In this document: positions 12,403 to 22,278 of the stretch, one piece after another | Layout of the letters: the number at the start of each line of letters is the position of its first letter | How positions within the stretch are numbered: position 1 is the stretch's first letter | Assembly: GCA_018398765.1 (NCBI GenBank) | Contig: JAHBMJ010000848.1 | Location: 1,667 to 39,608 of the forward strand | Source of the DNA: Chromera velia | Lineage: Eukaryota; Sar; Chromeraceae | Direction: 5' to 3' | Length of the DNA: 37,942 nt | Notes under the pieces: model-generated | What the model saw: the letters and a program-made list of their open reading frames with translations, nothing else | Database searches by the model: none | What the model was told of the DNA's origin: nothing | Position numbers and translations under genes: made by a program

Positions 12403-14420
12403 GCTCCGTCTCTTTTTCTCTCTGTCTCTCTGCCTCTCTGTCTCTGTCTCTCTGTCTCTCTGTGTCTCTGTCTCTCTGTGTCTCTGTCTCTGTGTCTGTC
12501 TGTCTCTACGTCTCTCTGTCTTGTCACTCTGTCTGTCTGTCTGTCTGTCTATCTCTCTCTCTCTCTTTCTGTCTGTCTGTCCGTCGTTTATGCCTTCATG
12601 TATTCATCAGTTGACTTCCTCTGTTGAGCGCCCCTTTCTGAATTTCTCTCCTCTATCATCCCTCCAATCATTCTTCTCTTTCGATTTACATGTGTACGTG
12701 TGAATTTACAAGGTTCATTTCTTCCTTGCTCGATCTGTTGATGCGTCAAAGCAGTTACAGTGTTGGTGCGCCTGACGGAGAGTCGCAGGCTGGCCTGGGA
12801 AACTGTCCTTGTTTTTCGCCCCTTCCTGAAATTTTAACTGAGGGGGGGGAGGAGGACAACTGTCTCGCCACTGTGCGTCTTCTTGTGTGTCGCCTGTGAA
12901 CCCGGAGTGCGCCTTTCTTTGTGACTGTTTTCACGGGTGTGGGTGAATGTGTGTGCCTCACACATGATCTGCTTCAGGATCCTCATTTGTTTGTGAAATT
13001 CAAACGCTGCAGGTTTGGCCTTGTCTGACGGCTGGCAGCTGTCTCTGCGTTGTGGAGGACTCAGTGAGGGCCTCCCCGCCTTCTCTGATCAGCTTCTTGC
13101 GTCAGACGCAGGCGACAATAGCACTGCTTCCAACTCCAGTAGCCGAGTTAGCTCTCCAAGAAGACTCGTTCAAGGAATTGAAACACCTTCGAATGCTGTA
13201 CACGGGGGGGGACAAACTCAACAGGCTCCCTCCTACAGACCTTCCTTTCATCTTTGACAACCATTACGGACCTGCCGAGAACGCTGTGGTCTCGACAATG
13301 CAGCCGTGAGTGGATCGAGAGGGGGGTTTAAACTTCTTATTTGAGTAAGGATGTTTTCTTCTGAACCTCCTCCTTTTTCTCCTCCTCTTCTTTCCCCCCT
13401 TTCTTGAGGGTAGAAGAAGGACATCTCTTTCTCTTCTGTATGCAAAGAAAGCCTTGCTTTTGATTTGTGCATTTGTTTGTTTGTTTGCCTATGTGCGTGC
13501 GTGCGTGTGTGCGTGCAGGGTGCGAGAGGGGTGCCGGTTCCCCCCTCCCATCGGTTTCCCCATCGACAACGTTGAGGTCTTTGTGGTTTGTCCCCAGACC
13601 CTCCAAGCCCTTCCACCGAACACACCGGGAGAACTCTGCCTTGCTGGGCTCTCTCTCGCCAAGGGGTACGCCGGGAGACCCGACCTGACGGCCTCCAAGT
13701 TCCTCCGTGTGCCCTCACTTGCCTGGCCTGAGTTGGAGGAGCCGGGGGGGATCATGGATGAGTGGCTGCTGCGGGGAGTTCCAGCAGAAGAGCGGGAGGG
13801 GCTGCAGCAGTACAACGCAGGTTCAATGGGCCGTTCGAAGATGCGGTCAGACGGCCGTGGAGGTCTCGAAGGCGGCAGGGACACGAAAAAAACAGGAGGC
13901 GGCAGGAGGGTGTACAGGACTGGGGACCTGGTGAGGATGCGGGGGGACGGGAGCATCGACTTTTTGGGTCGGAAGGACCTTCAAGTGAAAATTCGAGGGC
14001 AGAGAATTGAGCTGGGCGAGATCGAAGGCAACATTCTAACAGCACACACGCAGGTGAAGGAGTGTGCAGTTGTCGTCTCGTCCCTTGCCCTGCTTAGAGA
14101 GGGTCAGACAGCAATGGTAAGTCAGTCTGCCTGGATGAGCGCACATGTGAGAGTGCGCGCACACCTTTATATGTAGCCTTCATCTACAAATTGCCAGAGT
14201 CTCATGCCTTCTCGGCCTTACTGCAGCAGGTTTACCCTGTACTGAAATAATAACTGCGTGTGTGAGTCCGTGTGTGTTCTTACATTTGTGTGCAGTTTCA
14301 TGTTAATTCAGTGGGAGGTGTCGAGAAACTCTGCCAGAGACAAACATGTGTAGGTGCCCTTTGTATTTGCGGGTGTGTGTGTGTGTGTGTGTGTGTGTCT
14401 GTGTGTGTCTGTGTGTCTGT

Positions 14421-14456
<36 letters not shown>

Positions 14457-17400
14457 CTGTGTGTGTGTGTCCGCAGGTGAGTTCCTTGAAGGACGTCGAG
14501 AGGACCCAGGACAAAATCCTGATCGCCTTCGTGTCCCTTCACGACACCTTTAGTTGGGGTCCTGAGCTGAAAGAGGAGAAGGAGGAAGAGGAGGAAGAGG
14601 AGGAAGAGCAGCAAGCTGAGCAGAAGGGTGGCTGTGCCTCTGCATCATCATCTGCAGAGAAAGAGAAAGAGTCTCATCATAGAGGAGCCCCCAGCAGGTG
14701 GACAGAGGAAGAGGCCTATCGTCTGCTGAGACTCCGAGAAGCGATTCGCGACGCCCTGCGGTCCCGTCTGCTTCCCCTGATGATTCCAAAAGATTTCATC
14801 TTCCTGCAATTGATGCCACAGACGCAGAACCAAAAAATAGACCGAAAAAAGCTCACTTCCTGTGCAGGAAAATGGCGTCAGTCAACTCATCTTTTCTCCT
14901 CCACTGATGAATTTTGGGTGCTCCCTTCGTTTCCACCTTCCTCGGCGAGACTGCGCGGGTCATCCAATTTTCCGAATTATGGCCGGCTCAGATAGGCTCG
15001 TTGAGAAAGGCATTTTCGATCGCGAACATTCAGAATGCACTGTCATCCATTTGTACTTATTATCGCTTTGCGTGCGTGTGTTGATGAATCTCGATTTGTG
15101 TATGTTTGGTTGTATGGCTACTCGCAGTTTGGCGCCAGCAGTCGGCGCTCGTCAGTGCCGTCGGGGAGACGGCAGCCGGAGTGCAAACGGGAGGGGGGGC
15201 AAATCTTCTGGACAGCAACAAGCGACACGACCAGCTGATCGCACCCCGCACGCCCATGGAGAGATCCCTGGCGACTCTTTTCGAGGACGTCCTCTCGATC
15301 CCCTCCGTCAGCGTTCAGGTGTGTGTGTGTGTGTGTGTGTGTATTCTTTATACCTATATACTTTTGCACGAATCTGCCTGGATGTTTGTCTTTGTGCACG
15401 TAATCATGCAGGATGATTTCTTTGAGCTGGGGGGGCACTCACTGGCAGCCTCGGCTTTGATCGCGCGAGCGTCGAAGGAGACGCAGACGGAGATCGGCCT
15501 TGCGGACCTCTTCAAGGCCCCCACTGTGGAACTCTTGGCGAGACTTGTGGAAGAGAGGAATGGAAAGGGAGGAGACAGCAGCGGGGCGGAGACAGCTGGA
15601 GGGAAAGGAGATGGTGAAAATCTCGGGGGGGGGACGTCTGCTGAGGGACATGGGACTGTGGGGGGGGTGGACCTGAGTCTGGAAGTTCGGCGTGCCTTTC
15701 TGGAGGTTGAGCCTCTCCTCAGAGAGGCTGCAAAGCGAGGGGTAAGAAGGCCGTCGGGTGAGGCGGGGAAGTGGGGGAGCTTGTCTGAGGGGCCGTGTCT
15801 TCCGTCTTCTGCATTTTTGACAGGGGCGACTGGGTTCCTTGGAGCCTTCTTGCTCGGTCATCTGCTGCGCTTCTGGCCGAAGACGCGGGTGTTTTGTCTC
15901 GTGCGTGCGTCAGATGAGACACAGGGGTGGTCTCGGTTGCTCGGTCAGATGGAAAAATACCGAGTCCACGAAGGGAATGGGTTCCCTCTGTCTCTGTCAG
16001 CTGAGTCGGTCTCTGCTTTGGAGTCCGGAGAGATTGCCCCTGCCAATGAGGGGGGACAGCTAGATGGAAGAGAAGGGGACGGGCAGGGGAAAGAGGATCT
16101 TGGAGAAGGTGCGACCGAGTCTTCCCCTCTCAACGAAGGGGACAGAATAGAATCGAGGGGGGGAGGGGTGGAAGACAAGAAGTCTCAGGCTGCACCAGGA
16201 GACGAATTTGGTTCGGTGCAAGACTCTGACTTCTGGGCTTTGGTTCGTCGAAGGGTCACGGTGGTTGTGGGCGACCTGAAGAAAAAAAGGCTGGGAATGA
16301 ACGAGGATGTGTGGCAGGAAGTTGCCAGAGAGAGTGAAGTCGTGTTCCATGCGGGTGCAGAGGTTAACTCTGTTCTCCCTTTCGTCTCTCTGAAGGCAGC
16401 AAACGTCGAAGGGCTCGTTGAGGTCAGTGCGATTGTTCGTTTTCTCATGCAGCTGCTGAACTTCTATGCTCCATTACTTTCTTCTCTTTTTCGTTGCTAC
16501 TTCCGTCCCTCCTTCTTTTCACTTTAGCTTTTTCTTCTCTTTCGTGGCCTATGCTACATCCGCATGTCTCTGTCTGCACGTGCTTCATTCACTTCAATGG
16601 ATAGATGGATGGATGGATGGATGGATGGACGACTGTTTGGTCAGGTCGCAAAACTCTGCTGTTCGGGACCTCAGGGACTGATCCCTCTCCACTTTGTGTC
16701 CACTCTGTCGGTGTTCGACGCCGCTGGTGAGGAAGAGGGACAGCCTCCTGCAGAGGGACAGGCAGAGGGAGAGGGAGCACAGACGGGGGCAGATGATTCA
16801 AATGGTAACTTGGAGGGACGGCGGGTTTTCTTTGAGACTGACAGGCTCTCAGGGTGGAAAGGAATCGGGCAGGGGTACGCGCAGACAAAATGGGTGGGAG
16901 AAAACTTTTGCAAACTGCTGGCAGGCAGCAAAAGCTTAGAAGAAGATTTCCCTCTACCCCTACCTGTCGCCTCACCTGGCTCTCCTCCCGACACCGTTTC
17001 TGGTGACCTCACAGCAACCAGATCAGCCACTTGTCCTTCTTCTTCTTCGTCTTCCTCTATCATGAAAACTGAGGGACAGAGTCAGAGTGAGAGACTCCCC
17101 GTGTATGTGTACCGTCCCGGTCGCATCAGTGGCCACTCCGAGACAGGAGCCTGCTTGGCAGGAGACTTCATGAACCTCTTCGCTCTCGGGTGCATTTCAC
17201 TCAGGGCATACCCTCACGACCTCGTCTGGCCTCTCGAGATGACACCAGTCGATCATGTGGCCGCTGTGATAGCCTCAGGGGGGGCGTTGACGCTCTCCCT
17301 TCAGGATGACTCTCCCTCTCCTCCTGCCTCTCTGTCTCTTCAGTCATCGAAACGGGGAAGAAGAGAGGCTGAGAACTTGGGAGAGTCTCATGTTGAGTCA

Positions 17401-17707
17401 AGACTGGCCCAACCCCGGAATAGCGCTGTGCCGAATTCCTCTTCTTCTTCCTCCTCTGCCCCTTCCTCTTCTTCACAATCTTGTCCTTACCGGGCCTTCC
17501 ACATACAGGTGCGCGTTAGCAGAACCAGCAGAATTGTCAATGCATGGACAGTCCGTCGAGCCGAGCCTTTTGCCTGCGTGTTAATATTTAAAAAAGATGC
17601 AAAGGATATTCGTCTACTTCTCTGTAGGATACAAGTTTGGGTGTGAATTCAGAGAAAGATATAGGGGTGTACGCAACGGGGCTCAGAAGTGATTCACCCC
17701 GTTTCTG

Positions 17708-17753
<46 letters not shown>

Positions 17754-17765
17754 TCTCTTTCTCTC

Positions 17766-17811
<46 letters not shown>

Positions 17812-17871
17812 GGTGTCTCTGTGTGTGTGTGTGTGTGTGTGTATGTCTGTGAGTGTATGTATGTGCGTGCC

Positions 17872-17912
<41 letters not shown>

Positions 17913-19258
17913 TATGTGTGTTTGTGTGTTCGTGTGCGCGTACGGGCGTGGTGACTGTGTGTGCCTGCGTTTGTCTGTGAGTGTGTGTGAGTGCGTGCTG
18001 TGTATGTGTGTGTGTGTGCTCACGCATTTACGTGGGCTCGTGTGCGAGAACTGCGAGTCCAGCTGCGTCTGTGCACATGTGCGTGCAGGGAAAGAGCGGT
18101 GCGGTGTTGGGTCTCCTTTTCGAATCTCTTCAGGCGATAGGGTTCCGTCTGAAGAGGAGGAAGTACAACGAGTGGAGACAGAGCGCCTCGGAAGAGTGCG
18201 AGAGCAACCCTCGACACCCGCTCTTCGGGCTTCTCCCGGTGTTTCAGAAGGAAAGAGGGGCAATGGGAAGTCTCGAGGACTTCCCTTTTTTCGACCGGCA
18301 AAACTATCAGTCAGTCAGTCGGACAAAGGCACGCGGACAGGCTGCGCACATGCATATTGCCTCTGTTTGTTGGGGCAATACAGCTTCACTGCGGTCTTGG
18401 TTTGCCGCGAGCAGAGGCAGGAAAGATGTGGGAAAACGACTTGTATTCTTGTGTTCATGCTTTCCCTCGCGCAGGACACCTGCGCAGTATCTCTATTTGA
18501 ATGTCTGAGTGTGTGCGTAGGCCTGCTTGCTTATCAGCATGCGTGTCCTTGGCTGTTTCTTGTTCTGTCTGTGTCTGTATGCCTCTCTGCATGAATAAAT
18601 ACATGCGTTCGGTTGAATGTGCGTGCACTGTGCATGCAGATGGCTCTTGGAAGCTGCCATTTCTCGCTTCGTGCCTTCGCAGAGGGCAAGCGAAAGAGGG
18701 GAAGGGGGCGGAGGAGGAAGAGAGAAAGCAGAGGAAGGCGGCGGGAAGAGAAGTTGCGAGGCTGACACCAGTTGCCTCACCGATGTTCCTGAGGGCAGAG
18801 AGAATCAAGAAGGGTCTGGCCCTCTCCCTGCAGGAGAAGCAGAGGGAAGGCGAGAGGAGAGGAATCTGTCCTCGCCCACCGATCAGGTCCAGACGCTGAA
18901 GGGGAACGAGGAAGAGGGAGGCAAGACAGATCTTCTTTTGGAAACGCTTCGAGAACCAAAAGTGACACGTTCCCACTTGCTCAGGGATTTCAACTTTTTG
19001 ATAACAAGCGGAGCTTGGCCATCCCCGCAAAGACAGCCTATGTCTTCTTCCCCTTCTGCTTCTCCCCCCACAAACCCCCTTCCGATTCTCCAATCGCCGA
19101 GCTTGGACTCACACAAGACACTTTCCGCACAAGGGGGCGCACAAAGTCATGATTTGAGCAGAAGCTGCAGTTTCAGCAGCACAGGTTCTGATAGTGATTC
19201 TGAGACAGAGGGTTGGAGACTGACTTTAAGAGAGGGGGGTGACAAAAAAACAAGTTAA
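271..19258 (+). CDS. non-ribosomal peptide synthetase with terminal reductase, 5' partial
   Basis: Multidomain enzyme that activates amino acids as adenylates, loads them on phosphopantetheine arms, condenses them and releases the chain reductively. Exons: 271-367 (least certain), 645-757, 1016-1132, 1367-4685, 5012-5937, 6272-6865, 7378-7686, 8689-8819, 9164-9468, 10127-11364, 12274-12363, 13013-13305, 13519-14116, 14477-14861, 15128-15318, 15412-16422, 16645-17508, 18089-18309, 18640-19258 (TAA). All introns are GT-AG. Phases match at all 18 junctions, and the total is 3,807 codons with no internal stop. Domains in order: C tail, A1, T1, C, A2, T2, reductase. The start lies outside the window. 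Homopolymer G runs of 6-8 occur in the exons but leave the frame open. The weakest splice choices are donors at 4686 and 14862 and the first exon. Confidence 0.9.
391..442. repeat. (GAAA)n microsatellite in intron
   Basis: GAAA/AAAG units run nearly pure just downstream of the proposed donor at 368. Confidence 0.85.
507..552. repeat. (TG)n microsatellite
   Basis: Interrupted TG tract inside the intron 368-644. Confidence 0.8.
758..791. repeat. (GT)n tract starting at the splice donor
   Basis: The GT repeat begins exactly at the intron donor that follows CAG at 755-757. Confidence 0.8.
1367..4340 (+). other. adenylation domain A1
   Basis: Core motifs are in order. A3 [12 protein letters not shown] lies near 2740-2776. 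A4 is [10 protein letters not shown] near 2880. A5 [10 protein letters not shown] lies near 3179. A6 is [15 protein letters not shown]7 is YRTGDLVRW near 3868, A8 is [14 protein letters not shown], and A10 NANGKVDR with the catalytic lysine lies near 4292. The Asp of FDAS is the usual anchor for the substrate amino group. Low-complexity inserts (an Arg-Asp repeat encoded by GACAGA units near 1590-1624, and Ser/Gly-rich runs near 3480-3800) make the domain longer than bacterial relatives. Confidence 0.93.
4432..4670 (+). other. thiolation (peptidyl carrier) domain T1
   Basis: The motif [10 protein letters not shown] is the carrier-protein signature. The serine at 4532-4534 is the expected 4'-phosphopantetheine attachment site. 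It is followed by the typical second half ending [14 protein letters not shown]. The domain directly follows A1, completing the first visible module. Confidence 0.92.
4972..4996. repeat. (CATT)n microsatellite upstream of acceptor
   Basis: About six CATT units sit immediately 5' of the polypyrimidine tract and CAG acceptor at 5009-5011. Confidence 0.8.
5012..5720 (+). other. low-complexity linker between T1 and C
   Basis: About 235 residues rich in Ser, Pro, Glu, Lys and Arg precede the first condensation motif ([14 protein letters not shown]). I see no domain in it. It is likely a flexible, disordered linker and is unusually long for an NRPS. Confidence 0.6.
6217..6253. repeat. (TGTC)n microsatellite upstream of acceptor
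   Basis: Nine TGTC-type units end about 18 bases before the CAG acceptor at 6269-6271. Confidence 0.85.
6966..7005. repeat. (TG)n microsatellite in intron
   Basis: A nearly pure TG tract in the intron 6866-7377. Confidence 0.85.
8178..8580. repeat. (GAAT)n array with higher-order structure, in intron
   Basis: About 400 bases of GAAT units interrupted at intervals by TAGATGAATGGAT-type variants. The variants recur in blocks, so the array grew by duplication of multi-unit segments. It fills much of the intron 7687-8688, and the reverse frames only encode an artefactual Phe-Ile-His-Ser repeat. Confidence 0.95.
8821..8850. repeat. (TGGC)n at splice donor
   Basis: TGGC units begin right after the GTGAGT donor at 8820. 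Confidence 0.8.
9553..9616. repeat. (TG)n microsatellite in intron
   Basis: A long TG tract with one TA interruption, in the intron 9469-10126. Confidence 0.9.
9819..10056. repeat. 34 bp minisatellite, seven copies
   Basis: Seven head-to-tail copies start at 9819, 9853, 9887, 9921, 9955, 9989 and 10023. Each contains CTGTCAGAT, then GCATGAAACC or the variant TCCATGAAACC, then ATCTGTGAG. Copies differ at one or two sites. There are no spacers. It lies in the last intron of the C domain, just upstream of a (TGCC)n tract and the acceptor at 10124-10126. Confidence 0.95.
11737..11818. repeat. (CT)n-(TG)n compound microsatellite
   Basis: A CT tract passes directly into a TG tract inside the intron 11365-12273. 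Confidence 0.9.
12371..12582. repeat. (TGTC)n and TCTC-rich compound tract
   Basis: Starts seven bases after the donor GTAGTT at 12364 and fills a third of the intron 12364-13012. Confidence 0.9.
14373..14472. repeat. (TG)n/(TGTC) tract abutting acceptor
   Basis: TG-rich repeat ending only a few bases before the CAG acceptor at 14474-14476. Confidence 0.9.
15128..15545 (+). other. thiolation domain T2
   Basis: [16 protein letters not shown] is followed by an intron (15319-15411) and then [16 protein letters not shown], the carrier signature. The serine at 15439-15441 is the expected phosphopantetheine site. The short intron cuts just before the core motif. The domain ends [14 protein letters not shown]. 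Confidence 0.92.
15319..15342. repeat. (GT)n tract starting at donor
   Basis: The GT repeat supplies the donor dinucleotide after CAG at 15316-15318, in a 93 bp intron. Confidence 0.85.
16597..16630. repeat. (ATGG)n microsatellite before acceptor
   Basis: About eight GATG units upstream of the CAG acceptor at 16642-16644. Confidence 0.85.
17707..18025. repeat. (CT)n-(CA)n-(TG)n compound tract
   Basis: Over 300 bases of alternating dinucleotide tracts in the intron 17509-18088. An inverted CA/TG arrangement could form a hairpin in RNA. Confidence 0.9.
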
Positions 19259-19291
19259 AACGGTCGCCTGATAAAAAAGGGGGATTGTTCA

Positions 19292-19297
19292 AATAAA
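19292..19297 (+). promoter_or_regulatory. possible polyadenylation signal of the synthetase gene
   Basis: AATAAA lies 34 bases after the stop codon. The surrounding DNA is AT-rich, so chance occurrence is likely. Confidence 0.2.
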
Positions 19298-20127
19298 CAT
19301 TTTTCAAAAGAATTTTGCAATGCATAAAAAGCAAAGACCACAATGAATTAAAGTTTTTAACTAGCTTGATCCTAATAAATTAGAAGAATATTAAAATAAA
19401 TAGAGACTATAATCACTTTAATACAAAAACATAAAAATCAAAATCGTGGTCTTAAATGATAAATTAAATATTTTAAAATAAAACCATAATAACATTTATT
19501 ACGGCAAAAGATCTAGAAGGTTAGAACCGTAGGGTACGCGTAGATCAAGAAGACCAGCTTAAACCTTACGGCGCGGCCCGGTAGCAGACAGATATCAGGG
19601 GGTTAAAAAGTGGAGGCAGGGTGGCCGGGGCTAAGAAAGCCGCGGCGGCCGGATTTAATTGAATTAATTCGTGATCCGCTCTTACATATGAGTGAGAGCT
19701 GGCCACTCCCGCTAGGCGGCGCTAGCACTCCCGGAATACCATGGTGAAATATATTAATTACCGGCGGGCGGGGGGTGCTAGGGGGGGTCACTGGTAAAAG
19801 GCGGCTACCGGCTGGAGGGGCCAGGCAGGATCTCTCGATTGGGGGTCAGACGGGCCGGTAACGACTTGGAATCAAATCCATACCAGCACAAAGTTTTTTT
19901 TTTTTTTGCTTCAAGCTTTTTCTGAAGTTCTTCAGATTATTTTTTTATATATTTTTTTACAGATATGATCATTATTAAAATTACAATAATTCATTAAATT
20001 AAAAACGTTAAAAATTAAGTACAAAAACTATGTAGTACTCAAACACCCGCAAAGATGTTTACTCACTTATAATTGGAAGATATACATTCAATTATCCCAT
20101 AAAGTGATTGAATATGATTGAATAAAA

Positions 20128-20200
20128 TGATTAATTAGCACAAGCAGTTAGCGCACACGCGTGCTGAGTGTGAAACACTGGTAACAGGGTCAGACAGATG
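20128..20200 (+). repeat. possible tRNA-derived SINE head
   Basis: TTAGCACAAGCAGTTAGCGC resembles a tRNA D-arm or A-box, followed by a GTGCTGAGTGTGAAAC stretch. A good B-box is not present at the expected spacing, so this is only a resemblance. Confidence 0.2.
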
Positions 20201-21386
20201 AGGTTTTCTCCCTTTTTGGGAAGTGATTCGCAGAATGGGGACAAAGCCAAGCCAGGCTACCGTTTTTACCCATCTTTTCAGCCGTTTCCGTCATTTTACC
20301 ACCATGTGCCTCAAAACAGGCAGGCTAGAAGGAGCTTTGGGGCAAGATATGAAGGTAAAAGGGCGTAACCTAACCTAGCCTATCAGAATGAAGGTTTTCT
20401 GGCTCTTCTTTCTTCTGATTGAGCTAGATTTTGGCAGAAAGAGGACAAGGCCACGCGTTCTATATGAGGATATAAGACCATTCTGCCTTGCCATAAGAAT
20501 TCAGTGAGTGGCCCGGCCGTCACGGGAAAGCCGTTTTTACCTGTGTTATCTTCCTTTGTGGGAGAGGACTGCCCTAGCTAGCAGTGTGTCCAGCTACGTA
20601 TTGAACCAGCCAAACGTTAGATGCTTATTTATAGGCCGATAGCGATGGTGAATGATAATGATGATGAATTAGCCAAAGTCCGATTCTTACTAGTCTTTAA
20701 TACCTTTGGTTATTGTAATCGTATCATTCTAACCTGTGGTCATTTTTTTTAACATTATAAAAACAAATGTTTTGGGAGTAGCCTAGAGCTAGGCTAGAAG
20801 CTAGGCCTAGATGCTTATACAAGTCCAGTGCAGGACGCACGTACTATACATATGCATGCATGAGGCCGAGCCCAGCAGGCCAGCCATGCAGCGCGGCCCG
20901 CACGCATGTATGCACAATCGATCGAGCGCTCGCATTAAATATAGCGCGGCCAGCTATGCATTGACATGTATGCATTCGGAGCCAAACAGCCAATTATACA
21001 TGCATCTTACATTAAAAATCGGGTCTTCATATATGGGTTTCAAACATAAGGTAAGATGCAAACTAGGATGCAATTTCATGCAAACTTGAAATCACAGCAA
21101 GCCATAATAACAGATGACTGATTGAGGTCTGACATGTAAGGCGATTAACTCTATATATAGTTGAAAATGGGTCAAGTGGATGTACAAAACTTCTTTAAAG
21201 TACTTCAACCACCATGCGGCAAATCTGTAGAATTGTATACATACAACTCCTGCGGGGTGACAACCAGAAACAGCAGAGGGACGCTAGGAGGGACGTCTAA
21301 TCTTTAGCTCCACCCCCCAGATCCGGGACTAGACCCGGGACCCCCCATTAATTCGTTTGGGAATATTTTCTTGAATATATTAATAA

Positions 21387-21547
21387 GAATGTTCTAGTAT
21401 GATTAGTTCTCTTCCAACAGCCGAGACAGTCCTACTATGCAAGTACTGTTCGCTAAGAGACCGACGGACTGGGTGGACTCTACCGAAATCACCAACCCCA
21501 AGATTGATCAATGTGACGGCATGCTCTCACTTCTGGATAAGATCAAA
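21387..21547 (+). repeat. direct repeat copy 1
   Basis: About 160 bases nearly identical to 21736-21889, offset 349. In the frame starting at 21437 it reads VLFAKRPTDWVDSTEI and continues through CDGMLSLL. Compared with copy 2 it has a 6-base in-frame insertion, and several third-position changes are silent, which hints at a once-coding sequence. I do not recognise the protein. Confidence 0.75.
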
Positions 21548-21735
21548 CAGAGAGACAAGAGAGACAAATGTGGGGAAGAAAGAGAAAATAAGAAAGAAAG
21601 TAGAGGAGAAGAAGAAGACAGTTCTGGAAGGGTGGAATGATTGATGAGTTCATGAGTGAGGGGATGAGGACAAAGTTGCAAGGCGCACCCTAGAAGGAGG
21701 ACAAAAATACAAGAAGAAAGGGAGGTTAGTGATAG

Positions 21736-21889
21736 GAATGTTCTAGTATGATTAGTTCTTTTCCAACAGCCGAGACAGTCCTGCTATGCACGTATTGTTT
21801 GCTAAGGGACCGACGGTGGACTCTACTGAAATCACCATCTCCAAGATTGGTCAATGTGACGGTATGCTTTCACTTCTGGGTAAGTCAAA
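21736..21889 (+). repeat. direct repeat copy 2
   Basis: Second copy of the preceding repeat. The same frame reads VLFAKGPTVDSTEI and on through CDGMLSLL. Between the copies lies an A/G-rich stretch (21545-21730). Confidence 0.75.
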
Positions 21890-22278
21890 TAATCGAGCAA
21901 AAAGAATGTATGCAAAAAATTCAACTTTTGTGCGATCTGGGTGGGGATGCCGAAAAAAGTGAATAATTAATGTATGCACCTTCTACATGCGTATCATTCG
22001 CAAAAAGTCACGGGTCTGATTATATATACAATGGTGCTGACACACCAGAACCATGCATACAATATCAGACAAACTGACTCCAAGAATGCAACATTTGATC
22101 AATCGAGAAGCATAGAACAAGGCATGAGAACCGACGCACGCGACCCCCCTTTCCCCTTTGCTGCTGTCTTTTGTCTATCGCTTCCAGCAGGTGAATAGTG
22201 CCTAGAATAGTGCACTCAATGGTATAAGTAGGAAAGAACATAAGAAGATCAATCATCAAAGGAGGGAATGTAACAAAA

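Larger units (their letters stand above)
10191..14861 (+). other. adenylation domain A2 (five exons)
   Basis: Motif A2 is [12 protein letters not shown] near 10615. A3 is [13 protein letters not shown] near 11293. A4 is split by introns as SFDPINLE (12274-12363) and VWPCLTAG (13013 on). A5 is [10 protein letters not shown] near 13260, with Ala where Thr is usual. A6 is [15 protein letters not shown]7 YRTGDLVRM near 13912 and A8 [14 protein letters not shown] near 13985. A10 is NQKIDR near 14830, keeping the catalytic lysine but with Gln for the usual Gly. A charged and polar insert of about 130 residues sits between A2 and A3 (roughly 10870-11270), and a Glu run sits near 14575-14612. Confidence 0.9.
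15790..19258 (+). other. terminal thioester reductase (R) domain
   Basis: NAD(P)H-dependent release domain of the short-chain dehydrogenase type. It shows the Rossmann motif TGATGFLG at 15820-15843, [10 protein letters not shown] after it, and NVEGLVE. The ST step of FVSTLSVF follows, then the catalytic YxxxK as YAQTKWV (Tyr 16876, Lys 16888). YRPGRISG and [14 protein letters not shown] follow in the usual order. The final exons give a typical C-terminal helix pattern ([17 protein letters not shown]). There is no thioesterase. Low-complexity inserts lengthen it well beyond the usual ~400 residues. Known relatives release aldehydes, or alcohols after a second reduction; the product here is unknown. 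Confidence 0.92.
19259..21386. other. AT-rich intergenic DNA with GC-rich islands
   Basis: Composition changes sharply at the end of the synthetase gene. An imperfect inverted pair around AAGACCAC (19335) and GTGGTCTT (19446) is visible. GC-rich patches lie near 19510-19870 and 20840-20990. A T run occurs at about 19893-19907. I see no convincing coding frame or known RNA gene. Confidence 0.5.

Noticed and set aside
17689-18594. 301-codon plus-strand frame rich in Cys-Val
   Set aside because: Mostly TG repeat translation spanning the intron 17509-18088; the real exon 18089-18309 is in another frame.
19510-19880. GC-rich patch as an rRNA or organelle DNA insert
   Set aside because: I could not match it to conserved rRNA helices or organelle genes.
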